Of a stretch of 64,000 bases of DNA, positions 49,822 through 57,553 are shown piece by piece. Both the position numbers and the translations under genes were made by a program. This DNA is from an uncultured Prevotellaceae bacterium (lineage in GTDB: Bacteria; Bacteroidota; Bacteroidia; Bacteroidales; Bacteroidaceae): assembly GCA_900318885.1 (NCBI GenBank), contig ONMN01000004.1, positions 29,577 through 93,576 of the forward strand. Reading direction: 5' to 3'. Under the pieces are notes generated by a model. It searched no databases, was not told where the DNA came from, and saw only the letters and a list, made by a program, of their open reading frames with translations. The stretch's first letter is position 1. Each line of letters starts with the position of its first letter.

Positions 49822-49973
49822 TGATTGCAATAGACTATTTTCGTTCAAAGGAGTTTGATATACCTGCTGATTACAGGTACTACAGACATCTAAAAGGTAA
49901 AACCAAGTATAAAGTAAAGCAACATGGCAAAAGAAGAAATCATCGTACCAAAGGAACTGGAAGAGGACATTGA
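49821..49973 (+). CDS. Very small basic protein, 50 aa
   Basis: 50 codons, with ATG 49821 sharing one base with the previous stop (TAATG). Basic C-terminus (KTKYKVKQHGKRRNHRTKG). It overlaps the following gene by 50 nt in another frame, which lowers confidence. Function unknown. Confidence 0.4.
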   Translation: MIAIDYFRSKEFDIPADYRYYRHLKGKTKYKVKQHGKRRNHRTKGTGRGH

Positions 49974-50148
49974 GCATGTGGCCAACGGAGAGTGGCACAT
50001 GATAGAGGCAAAGGGCATCAAGAGAGGGAACCAACATAAAGGCTTCCACACCGTTTGTCTTATGGAGCAAGAGGAGTTCAAAACCTTTGTGAAGAGACTC
50101 TTATCCACTGGTATCAAAGCCGGTATTGAATACGCAAGAAATCATTAA
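49924..50148 (+). CDS. Hypothetical protein, 74 aa
   Basis: 74 residues starting MAKEEIIVPKELEEDIEHVA. A small alpha/beta protein. It overlaps the end of the preceding tiny frame and stops 6 nt before the next start. No family recognised. Confidence 0.57.
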   Translation: MAKEEIIVPKELEEDIEHVANGEWHMIEAKGIKRGNQHKGFHTVCLMEQEEFKTFVKRLLSTGIKAGIEYARNH

Positions 50149-50154
50149 TTCATT

Positions 50155-51024
50155 ATGGCAAACGAAGAATATGTTTACTGTCATATCCTATGGGTCGATA
50201 GCGTAAAGCATCGCCTGTTTTGTCTGGATAAAATGTGTGGGCCTATACGCGGTCTGACAAAGAACGAATATGAATATCTGAAACCAAAGGTGGAAGCCTT
50301 GAAACTCGACGACTTCAAGATGATTCCTAAGATGTGGCCAACAATGAAGGGTCTGACAAAAGAGGAAATCGAAAAAGACATCTTATATATAAAGGACTGG
50401 TTTAAGGAATTTGAAGCCCATCCAGAACAATTAGGTAAAGACCTTCAGGATATCACTTACCGTTTCATGCCAACAGCCGGTATGCTGACATATAGCAATA
50501 ACCACCGCTATGAAGATGTCTTTATTGCTGAAGGTTATCTAAACCCTTGGGGAAAGTCATGGGATTGGACGGAAGGCTACGTGGCTCCAAAAGAGATACG
50601 CGATCAACTTTTCTTCCAGGTAGAACCGTACCCACAACCAGCAAACGGAGAATTAGTATTATCCGAGAAGTCCCGCAAAGAATTTGGCAGAAAGATGGCC
50701 AAGGAAATGCCAAAGATAAAGAAGCTACTCAGCAGCGAGGGGCTTTCCGAAACCCTCAAACGCTTTATTCCTTCACCACCTACCAGTGAGGAACAGGAAG
50801 CATGGAAACGTAAGGTGCTGGCTTATCCTGGTTTTAAGAAGATGACGATTGAAGTAGAGTTGTCCTATCCGGATTGCGACACCTACGACGCAAAAGACTC
50901 TTTCGAGTTTGTAAGTGAAAATATTCAGGACTGGCTTAACGCCAATCTCTCTGATGGTGATAACCGTCTGAGGATTTCCCATTTATCAGTCACCTGCGAC
51001 AAACAGACAATAAAAACTCATTAA
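50155..51024 (+). CDS. Hypothetical protein, two domains, 289 aa
   Basis: 289 residues. The N-terminal 200 residues are unrecognised. The C-terminal 80 residues (EAWKRKVLAYPGFKKMTIEV ... IQDWLNANLSDGD ... ISHLSVTCDKQTIKTH) are clearly paralogous to the C-terminal domain of the next gene. The shared domain is therefore a module that has been duplicated or shuffled in this operon. The gene starts with a TTAATTCATT leader. Confidence 0.62.
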   Translation: MANEEYVYCHILWVDSVKHRLFCLDKMCGPIRGLTKNEYEYLKPKVEALKLDDFKMIPKMWPTMKGLTKEEIEKDILYIKDWFKEFEAHPEQLGKDLQDITYRFMPTAGMLTYSNNHRYEDVFIAEGYLNPWGKSWDWTEGYVAPKEIRDQLFFQVEPYPQPANGELVLSEKSRKEFGRKMAKEMPKIKKLLSSEGLSETLKRFIPSPPTSEEQEAWKRKVLAYPGFKKMTIEVELSYPDCDTYDAKDSFEFVSENIQDWLNANLSDGDNRLRISHLSVTCDKQTIKTH

Positions 51025-51036
51025 TTCATAAAATAT

Positions 51037-51624
51037 ATGAAAGCAAGTTGCATACAAAACTTAAACATCGACGGGGCTGAGTTCTTAACCGGTACGGTGT
51101 ATGACTTCGAAATTGAGGTCATCAACGATGACACACCCCTCCAAGGTGTAACGTTAGCACGAGGTACCAAGCATCGCCATTATCGTTTTTGTGCAATAGT
51201 GATATGCCTCATTGCAGGCAGACCCGTTCCTACCAGAATACCCTTCTACGATCATCAATATGTAGAACTGCATCCGCAAGATGAGCTCGGCACCTATAAC
51301 CTACCCTTCGATGCCTACTTTAAGGCATTGGAAGAAGTGAAAGATGCAGACCATATCATCTACCCCAACTTCAAACCCTCTTTCGAGGAAGTGGAAAAAT
51401 GGAAGCACAAAGTCCTGAATTATCCGAAGCCCTGTAAAAAGCTGACAATAGAGGTTGAAATGACCTACCCGCAAAGCGAAGAGGTTAGTACCAATGACAC
51501 GATGGAAATTATGCGAAGCTATTTCCAGGAATGGCTCAACAAAGTATTCGCAGGCGGTCAAGACCTCTTTCGTTTCTCTCGCCTGAAGGTCATCAACGAC
51601 AATCAAACATTGGAAATTCATTAA
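51037..51624 (+). CDS. Hypothetical protein, shares C-terminal domain with upstream gene, 195 aa
   Basis: 195 residues. The C-terminal domain (EKWKHKVLNYPKPCKKLTIE ... FQEWLNKVFAGGQ ... FSRLKVINDNQTLEIH) parallels that of the gene before it. The N-terminal domain is different and beta-rich. It is preceded by a TTAATTCATAAAAT leader, one of several in this operon. Function unknown. Confidence 0.62.
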   Translation: MKASCIQNLNIDGAEFLTGTVYDFEIEVINDDTPLQGVTLARGTKHRHYRFCAIVICLIAGRPVPTRIPFYDHQYVELHPQDELGTYNLPFDAYFKALEEVKDADHIIYPNFKPSFEEVEKWKHKVLNYPKPCKKLTIEVEMTYPQSEEVSTNDTMEIMRSYFQEWLNKVFAGGQDLFRFSRLKVINDNQTLEIH

Positions 51625-51635
51625 TTCATAAAATT

Positions 51636-51830
51636 ATGAATTGGAAGAAAATAATCTGTTCGCTGGTAGGTCATAAGTATGTTTCTCTTACGAGAATTGA
51701 TCCGTACAAACCTAAAAAGAAAAAGTACTACTATCAATGTACCCGTTGTGGTCGGCGAACTTTTTTCAACCGAATACAAGATGAAATCGCAAACAGAGTA
51801 TTAACAGACAATATCAATAAAACATTATGA
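51636..51830 (+). CDS. DUF1660-like zinc protein, 64 aa
   Basis: The start is ATG 51636 (MNWKKIICSLVGHKYVS); earlier in-frame codons overlap the previous gene. Pattern C-x3-GH ... YYYQCTRCGRRTF resembles small phage DUF1660 proteins (one zinc site of Cys, His, Cys, Cys). Role unknown. Confidence 0.62.
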   Translation: MNWKKIICSLVGHKYVSLTRIDPYKPKKKKYYYQCTRCGRRTFFNRIQDEIANRVLTDNINKTL

Positions 51831-52249
51831 GTAATACATTAAACTTTTACGACGAACCGCTGAAAGGGCGTATCATCAGCTCAGGCATTACCATGCCCGT
51901 GAAGAAGATTCTGGAAGATGGGCGCGTACTGCTTGATGGAATGGGTGAGCCATTAGGCCCTGACGAAGTGGAACTGATAGATAACATCGACTACGACAGT
52001 TATCGCCCTCAGTTTGCAGGTCAGATATTCACACAGATGCTTGCAATCATACCTAATCAAATGATGCACGATCAGAACTTCTGCCTTCAAATAATGAAAC
52101 AGATGAAAGAAGAAGGTTATTCCTGCATCGAACAGATTGCAGCCGAGGACAGCGTGCGCTATGCAGACATGCTCATTACGGCCCTAAAAAAACCTCGTAA
52201 GTTGAACCCACTGGACTTTAGAGCCAAAGTAAATAAGGAGGAAGAATAA
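51827..52249 (+). CDS. Hypothetical protein, 140 aa
   Basis: 140 residues starting MSNTLNFYDEPLKGRIISSG, coupled to both neighbours by overlaps. An N-terminal beta domain (VKKILEDGRVLLDGMGEPLG) and a C-terminal helical half. No family recognised. Confidence 0.6.
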   Translation: MSNTLNFYDEPLKGRIISSGITMPVKKILEDGRVLLDGMGEPLGPDEVELIDNIDYDSYRPQFAGQIFTQMLAIIPNQMMHDQNFCLQIMKQMKEEGYSCIEQIAAEDSVRYADMLITALKKPRKLNPLDFRAKVNKEEE

Positions 52250-52737
52250 TGAAACGAGAAATACTTTTTAGAGGTAAGGAAATTCAGACCGGCGAATGGA
52301 TAGAAGGCTATTACACCCTCATTCATGGCGTACTGGTGAATAAGAAAAACCACGTTAAGGGTTACAGAGATCTACACTGCATCTTTAACGGGGATATGCC
52401 ACGGGGAAAGATGGGCTACTGGCATGAAGTAAATCCTGCATCCGTCGGACAATATGTAGGTACCAAGGATAAGACCGGACGCAAGGTGTTCGAGGGTGAC
52501 ATTGTGGATGCCTGGAGTGCCGGAAGTCATACCACACAAGGTCTGGTGAAATGGGGCACCACTGGTTTCTTCATCTGTAGATTGACAGAGAATGGGCCAA
52601 TAGAAGGTTGGAATCTGGCACCACATAGCGAACGTATGAAGGGCTACGAACTGATTGATGAGCATCTGCTGGTCATCGGAAACGTCATCGACAATCCGGA
52701 GCTCCTACCCTGTGAAGATAAATGGAAGGAATTTTAA
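52249..52737 (+). CDS. YopX-family protein, 162 aa
   Basis: 162 residues matching the YopX family of phages and mobile elements: MKREILFRGKEIQTGEWIEG, then VGQYVGTKDKTGRKVFEGDI, then LLVIGNVIDNPEL. The molecular function of the family is unknown. It shares one base with the previous stop. Confident family call. Confidence 0.85.
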   Translation: MKREILFRGKEIQTGEWIEGYYTLIHGVLVNKKNHVKGYRDLHCIFNGDMPRGKMGYWHEVNPASVGQYVGTKDKTGRKVFEGDIVDAWSAGSHTTQGLVKWGTTGFFICRLTENGPIEGWNLAPHSERMKGYELIDEHLLVIGNVIDNPELLPCEDKWKEF

Positions 52738-52748
52738 TTCATAAAATA

Positions 52749-53108
52749 ATGAAAGCAATAGTACTACACGAAAATCTTTGGTGGTGGGGAAAGAGCTACA
52801 CCTTCATCGCATCGGACGGCAGGGCGATGGTCACGCTGTCACTCGATGATGAAAACCCTCGCGCCGGATATATCAATTCGCTCATGGTGTTCGAGACCGA
52901 CAGACAACATGGCATTGGTACCGCTCTGATGAAAGAGGTGGAAGCCTTTGCCCGCAAGTTGGACTTGGGTAGCATCTATCTCGATGCCCGTAAAGGGACA
53001 TTCCTTATTGACTGGTATCGCAGACTCGGTTTCAGCATCTACAACGACAACTGCGAACATACCAAAGGCAACTGTATGGCCATGTGTAAATGGTTAAAAG
53101 AAGCATAG
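52749..53108 (+). CDS. GNAT-family N-acetyltransferase, 119 aa
   Basis: The start is ATG 52749 after a TTAATTCATAAAATA leader. The acetyl-CoA-binding motif A is RQHGIGTALMKEVEAFA, preceded by INSLMVFETD and followed by IYLDARKGTFLIDWYRRLGF. It should transfer an acetyl group to an amine; the target is unknown. Phage GNAT proteins can modify host proteins or toxins. Confidence 0.83.
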   Translation: MKAIVLHENLWWWGKSYTFIASDGRAMVTLSLDDENPRAGYINSLMVFETDRQHGIGTALMKEVEAFARKLDLGSIYLDARKGTFLIDWYRRLGFSIYNDNCEHTKGNCMAMCKWLKEA

Positions 53109-53111
53109 CGT

Positions 53112-53234
53112 ATGAAACAACTCATTATTCAGGTCATACTCCTGGGTGTTTCCATCTTCGGGCTGGTGATGATGTATCTCTATGCCTACTACCAGGATCA
53201 AGACCGTAAAAACAGAAAAAAGAATGACAGATAA
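53112..53234 (+). CDS. Single-span membrane peptide, 40 aa
   Basis: 40 codons from ATG 53112 (3 nt after the previous stop) to TAA 53234. Residues 3-26 are a membrane span (QLIIQVILLGVSIFGLVMMY), with a basic tail KNRKKNDR. It overlaps the next start by 11 nt. Function unknown. Confidence 0.52.
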   Translation: MKQLIIQVILLGVSIFGLVMMYLYAYYQDQDRKNRKKNDR

Positions 53235-53373
53235 AGTAACCCCACAACAGGTAAGGGCCATCAATCGCATGCTGCACGATCCGGAAAAGCATGCTCAGGC
53301 CCTCATAGCCATGCAAGATATGCAACGACGCTTAGGCGAACAAATGGAAAAACGTAGAAGAAATGAAGAATAA
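53224..53373 (+). CDS. Small helical protein, 49 aa
   Basis: The start is ATG 53224 (MTDKVTPQQVRAINRMLHD), overlapping the membrane peptide by 11 nt and the methylase by 11 nt. All-helical with a basic end (MEKRRRNEE). It precedes the methylase and may be a partner of it. Function unknown. Confidence 0.5.
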   Translation: MTDKVTPQQVRAINRMLHDPEKHAQALIAMQDMQRRLGEQMEKRRRNEE

Positions 53374-53959
53374 AGATTGGAGAGGCGGTAGGGCCTCGGT
53401 ATTCAAGACGCTGGGAGCGAGTAACCACACAGACCACGAGCGAGCTCATGGTGACTACTACGCTACAGAACCCAAAGCAACAGAATGGTTGCTGAAACTG
53501 GAAAAGTTCAACGGCCCCATCCTGGAACCTGCATGTGGCGAGGGCCACATCAGTAAGGTATTAATCGGGGGGGGGTATTTTGTCGTTTCACGCGATCTTA
53601 TCGATCGAGGCTATGGCGAACAGGCCGATTTTCTCAGTATCGACAATCAACAGTGGGATGGCGACATCGTTACAAACCCTCCTTATGCCTACGCACAGGA
53701 GTTTGTCGAAAAGGCACTGGCAATCATTCCGGAGGGCCACAAGGTATGTATGTTCCTGAAACTCACATTTCTGGAAGGAAAGAAGCGCAAGCACCTGTTT
53801 CAGACACAACCACCAGCACGCATCTGGGTATCGTCATCCAGACTGCTATGTGCCATGAATGGCGAGTTTGACAAACTCAGTGGCAGCGCCACAGCCTACG
53901 CCTGGTTTGTCTGGGAAAAAGGCTACAAAGGGGACACGGTAATCAAATGGTTTAATTAA
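53363..53959 (+). CDS. DNA adenine methylase-like protein with poly-G tract, 198 aa
   Basis: 198 residues. SAM-binding motif I PILEPACGEGHISKVL and catalytic NPPY (IVTNPPYAYAQEF) identify an N6-adenine methylase-type fold. There is no target recognition domain. Nine consecutive G (53567-53575) encode Gly-Gly-Gly after motif I, in frame here; slippage would abolish the enzyme. It differs from the Dam-like gene at 15640. Confidence 0.78.
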   Translation: MKNKDWRGGRASVFKTLGASNHTDHERAHGDYYATEPKATEWLLKLEKFNGPILEPACGEGHISKVLIGGGYFVVSRDLIDRGYGEQADFLSIDNQQWDGDIVTNPPYAYAQEFVEKALAIIPEGHKVCMFLKLTFLEGKKRKHLFQTQPPARIWVSSSRLLCAMNGEFDKLSGSATAYAWFVWEKGYKGDTVIKWFN

Positions 53960-53978
53960 TTCATAAATTCATAAAACG

Positions 53979-54221
53979 ATGAAAGTAGTATTGATTCAAG
54001 GAATAGACGATAGAAAATTTCGCATAGAGCCAGAAACCAGCGAGATTAAGAATCTGGACGGGCTTCAGGACTTGATAAAAGACACAGTATCGAAGGCACT
54101 GGATGCAGCCGATATGATTTGGAAACAATTCCCAGACTTCAAACAGATCACCCTCGATACCACCACCGATGAAGAGCGCAAACTCATGGCCATGGCATCA
54201 AGAGCCAAAGGTGGAAACTAA
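53979..54221 (+). CDS. Hypothetical protein, 80 aa
   Basis: 80 residues starting MKVVLIQGIDDRKFRIEPET, with a repeated TTAATTCATAAATTCATAAA leader. Soluble alpha/beta. No family recognised. Confidence 0.57.
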   Translation: MKVVLIQGIDDRKFRIEPETSEIKNLDGLQDLIKDTVSKALDAADMIWKQFPDFKQITLDTTTDEERKLMAMASRAKGGN

Positions 54222-54257
54222 CCACTTACAGATTAAGACGATTCAAAACTGCTTAAT

Positions 54258-55255
54258 ATGCAAATAGGACTTGTGGACGTGGACGGACACGCCAAAAAGA
54301 AGAAATGGGGAGCCACGATTTACCCAAACCTCGCACTCGCAAAGATTGCGAGATATTGGCATAATAGGGGGGGCAAATCGAATGGGCCACACCCATGAAA
54401 CACTATGATATTATCTACATGTCGAAGGTGTTCAACTTCACACCCGACGATACCTTTATCTATCAGGCCGACAAAATCATCAAGGGAGGCACCGGCTACG
54501 ACATACACTCTACCCTACCCGATGAGATAGACCGGCTGCAACCACTCTACGACATCTATCCCAACGTACCGAAAGATACGGCCTACGGTTTTCTGACTCG
54601 CGGCTGTCCCAACAAATGCCGTTGGTGTGTGGTACCAAAGAAAGAGGGACTGATACGCCCATACATGGATGTGGACGAAATAGCCATTGAGGGCCGTCGT
54701 AAACTGGTGCTGATGGATAACAATATCCTGGCTGCTGGCGACTACTGCTTGCAGCAGCTACGCAAGATCATCGAACGAGGCTACCGTGTGGACTTCAACC
54801 AGGCACTCGATGCACGACTGGTAACGGATGAGATAGCACAGCTGCTGGCCAAGGTGAAGTGGCTCGATAACAACCGCATCCGTTTCGGTTGTGACACCCA
54901 CGCCCAGATAGAAGAATGTGAGCGGGCGATGGCAATGATAAACAAATACGGTTTCACAGGTCAGTATTTCCTTTATACCATGCTCACCTCAGACTTCAGG
55001 GAGTGCTACGAGCGCATCGTACACTGGTGGCACCGTACACAAGAGACACGGGCTGCACACGAAGGCCGTTACGTCTATCCACATGCCCAGCCCTACCGTG
55101 ACCCAAACAATCCCCGCCACATCATTCCGCAATGGCAGAAAGATCTGGCGGGATGGGTGAACAAAAAGGCGCACTTCGTCGCCCATTCGTTTGAGGAGTT
55201 TGAACCACGCAAGGGATTCAGATGCCGACAGTACCTTCAGGACTTCGGCCTATAA
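54258..55255 (+). pseudogene. Radical SAM protein frameshifted at a 7-G tract
   Basis: ATG 54258 begins MQIGLVDVDGHAKKKKWGAT ... NLALAKIARYW, which is the expected N-terminus of a phage radical SAM family (cobalamin-domain-like start). The frame breaks at seven G (54368-54374); with eight G it reads on through HYDIIYMSKVFNF into the long frame ending at 55255. The 4Fe-4S motif is TRGCPNKCRWC (C-x3-C-x2-C), later followed by VLMDNNILA and VDFNQALDARL. As given, the protein would begin internally at 54395 without its first domain. Possible phase variation or an indel error. Confidence 0.72.
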
Positions 55256-55954
55256 GTTCCACTTCTTTTTCTTCCAGCGCACAACGAAGCCGACGATGAC
55301 GGCGAGGACTACCACATTGATGAGCGATGTGAGCCAGTCATGGAAGCTCTGGTAGAGCGATGGCGTATGAGCCGGACGGATTACCTCTTTGTGATACGAG
55401 GTGGTGTCTCTTTCCTCTTTGGCGGTCTTTTCCAATAACAGGGCATAGAGCGAATCGATACGCTCCTGGCAGGTCTGAATGCGCTGCTCCTGTTCCTGAA
55501 TGATACGCTGCTGACGAAGTTCCTCCTGGCGGTCAGTCTTACGGTTGATGGTACGGGCCTCCTGCGTCACCTTACGACCCAGCGAGTCAATCCACGACGT
55601 GACGGTTTCCTGAATCTGCTCGGTCTGCTGTTCGTTAGCCGTCTGATGACTTAGTTCCTGTTGGAGTACCAGATGGAAAAGGGAGTCGATACGGGTCTGC
55701 TGCTGACTGACGGCAAACTGTAACGACGCGGATAGAGAGTCAGCCTTGCTGTGGTGGCTCTCGGTCTGGTCGATGACCACCTGTTTACCGGCACAGCCGA
55801 TGAAGGCGCACACGATGGTAAGGATGACCCACGAGGCAAACGCGGCCTTCAGCAAGGTTACGGCATGGTCGAGTTCGCGCTTAATACGGTTCTGACGTGA
55901 GTAATACTGACGGTCAGGACGCTGCTGTTCTAAAATCGGTGATTCTTTCTGCAT
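55250..55954 (-). CDS. Late membrane protein with coiled coil, 234 aa
   Basis: The start is ATG 55954 (MQKESPILEQQRPDRQYYSR), 26 nt below late promoter L6. 234 residues: one hydrophobic segment near residues 38-57 (AAFASWVILTIVCAFIGC), a long coiled coil with HxxxQ-rich repeats (residues 75-180), and a second span near the C-terminus (SLINVVVLAVIVGFVV) followed by KKKK. Late expression with two spans and a coiled coil fits a spanin-like or envelope-disrupting protein or a virion membrane component. It ends convergent to the accessory operon, overlapping the radical SAM stop by 6 nt. Confidence 0.66.
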   Translation of the reverse strand: MQKESPILEQQRPDRQYYSRQNRIKRELDHAVTLLKAAFASWVILTIVCAFIGCAGKQVVIDQTESHHSKADSLSASLQFAVSQQQTRIDSLFHLVLQQELSHQTANEQQTEQIQETVTSWIDSLGRKVTQEARTINRKTDRQEELRQQRIIQEQEQRIQTCQERIDSLYALLLEKTAKEERDTTSYHKEVIRPAHTPSLYQSFHDWLTSLINVVVLAVIVGFVVRWKKKKWNL

Positions 55955-55979
55955 GTCTATAATACGTTTGATTACAGCA

Positions 55980-56016
55980 CAAAGATACGCAGAAAGAACA
56001 AACACTATGTGACAAA
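55980..56016 (-). promoter_or_regulatory. Late promoter L6 (TTTGTCAC class), abutting a Rep iteron
   Basis: Minus strand TTTGTCACATA and TATCTTTG, with exactly 25 nt between TTTG and the -7 box. Directly upstream of the TTTG box lies a perfect iteron (56017-56040). Confidence 0.77.
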
Positions 56017-56052
56017 TTTAGGGGTAAAACTCCGTAACGGTTTACCCCTAAA
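56017..56052 (+). repeat. Perfect Rep iteron plus inverted half-copy downstream of rep
   Basis: AGGGGTAAAACTCCGTAACG with flanking TTT/G, identical to the oriV copies, followed by TTTACCCCTAAA in inverse orientation. It sits between the end of rep and late promoter L6. Confidence 0.82.
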
Positions 56053-56056
56053 TTCT

Positions 56057-57541
56057 TTATTTCAGCTTGCGGATGATGGCCGGTCGTATCTTCGACAGAC
56101 CAAGCGCCACGCGACATTTCTCACTGAACACCTCATAGTCGGGCGACGTATCGAGCGTTTTAAGGTCGTCAGCCGTCGGAAAAATGTAAAAGGCTCCATT
56201 ATACAGCCCAAGGTATTCCGTGCGCTCTAAGACGGGTTTTATTGATCCCTGATGCTCATTCACCAACTGTTGCCATAACTCTGCCTTCACACCAGGCTCT
56301 AATGGCTCTGGCTCCGGCTGGAGTTCCTGCTCGGTAAACAGGTTGTATTGTTTCTCCTGCTCAATCCGTTTGCGCTCATCTTCCAGCTGCTTATCCTTGA
56401 TCCACGTCGATAGCAACGTCACGATATACTCAGCCACATGGTCGGGCTGCTTCTTCTCTACGGCCCGCTCTACCCCATCGTAGGCATAATCTTTGAAGTC
56501 CTCAAACCATTCGTCCTGTACCTCCTTCAGCAGCTCTACCATTTCATAGGGCTTCAGGTCGGTGTACTTCGTGGTAAGCGACGTGATAAGACTCTGCTCC
56601 TGGTTGTGCCGTTGCTTGCGCCATGCCCGTTCGATGCCCAATGGCCCAGGCACCAAGGTAAACTCGATGTGCGACGGATTACCCTTCAGACGGCCATCCT
56701 TACGCAATGGCTCGTAGGTGAAGGAAAAGTCTATCTTACTATCCTTCGACAGTTGATCCATTTCCAATCGCGAGGGCTCCAGTATCAGCGACTTCACCTT
56801 ACTATATTTATGGAAAGGGTTATCCTGCGGTTTGGCACCGTCATGCGTCAGCAAATACGACTGGTCATCAATGCCCAGAAACTCGCAGAACTGCGGATAG
56901 TCCACCTCCTTACGTCCACTTTCTCGGAAGGTAGAGAGGTAGATATAGATACGCGGTGTGCGCTGCTTCTTAGCCATCTGGCCAATCTTTGCTACGTGGT
57001 CGGTATAGCCCTTATCCATCGACAGGAAATCATTCACATTCTCCTTATCCATCTTGATACGGATTTTGCCGGTACGCAGTCCTGTGCTTTCGTTCGTTAC
57101 CATGGTGATACGCGAGAACAGGTTGGCAAAGGTGTACTCTGTCTTGGTACCAGACTTCGTTTCAATCTTCCGAAGATAACCCATGCGTAGCGTCAGCAAA
57201 TCTTCCAGCGCGTTCACCAATTCCGGATAGTGACCAGGCGTTACCCCCAGGTCTTTGGCATCTATTTCAAACTCCAGATTGGTATTCATTTCCTCCTCGG
57301 CAAACAAGGGGAGCCAAAGCTGCTCACCAGGTTTGTGTGCGTCGGCACTCTTGATGATACGATCCTGCAAGTGGTCGAGCACACCCAGCAATACCCTTTG
57401 GTGCATCGTCGAGAAGTCGCCCGACACCTGAGCAAACACACGAGGGTTATACAACCACTGTTGGTCGCGCAGATCCTTGATGATAGCATTGTCGCTCTTC
57501 ATCAACTGAGGCATTGTCTTTTTAACTCGTTTCTTAGCCAT
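56057..57541 (-). CDS. Plasmid replication initiator (Rep_3/RepB type)
   Basis: 494 residues. The N-terminal half has the winged-helix initiator layout (residues 20-250: QVSGDFSTMHQRVLLGVLDHLQDRI; then HYPELVNALEDLLTLRMGY; then IYIYLSTFRESGRKEVDYPQFCEFLGI), as in Rep_3 proteins of Bacteroides plasmids. The C-terminal 200 residues are charged and helical, and longer than in typical Rep_3 proteins. It is encoded beside the iteron array, and its promoter lies within the array. It would bind iterons to start replication and repress its own synthesis. Confidence 0.83.
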   Translation of the reverse strand: MAKKRVKKTMPQLMKSDNAIIKDLRDQQWLYNPRVFAQVSGDFSTMHQRVLLGVLDHLQDRIIKSADAHKPGEQLWLPLFAEEEMNTNLEFEIDAKDLGVTPGHYPELVNALEDLLTLRMGYLRKIETKSGTKTEYTFANLFSRITMVTNESTGLRTGKIRIKMDKENVNDFLSMDKGYTDHVAKIGQMAKKQRTPRIYIYLSTFRESGRKEVDYPQFCEFLGIDDQSYLLTHDGAKPQDNPFHKYSKVKSLILEPSRLEMDQLSKDSKIDFSFTYEPLRKDGRLKGNPSHIEFTLVPGPLGIERAWRKQRHNQEQSLITSLTTKYTDLKPYEMVELLKEVQDEWFEDFKDYAYDGVERAVEKKQPDHVAEYIVTLLSTWIKDKQLEDERKRIEQEKQYNLFTEQELQPEPEPLEPGVKAELWQQLVNEHQGSIKPVLERTEYLGLYNGAFYIFPTADDLKTLDTSPDYEVFSEKCRVALGLSKIRPAIIRKLK

Positions 57542-57553
57542 AATATTTATTTT

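Noticed and set aside
53363-53959. Complete restriction-modification system
   Set aside because: Two adenine methylase-like genes exist but neither has an adjacent restriction endonuclease gene, so they are treated as solitary methylases.
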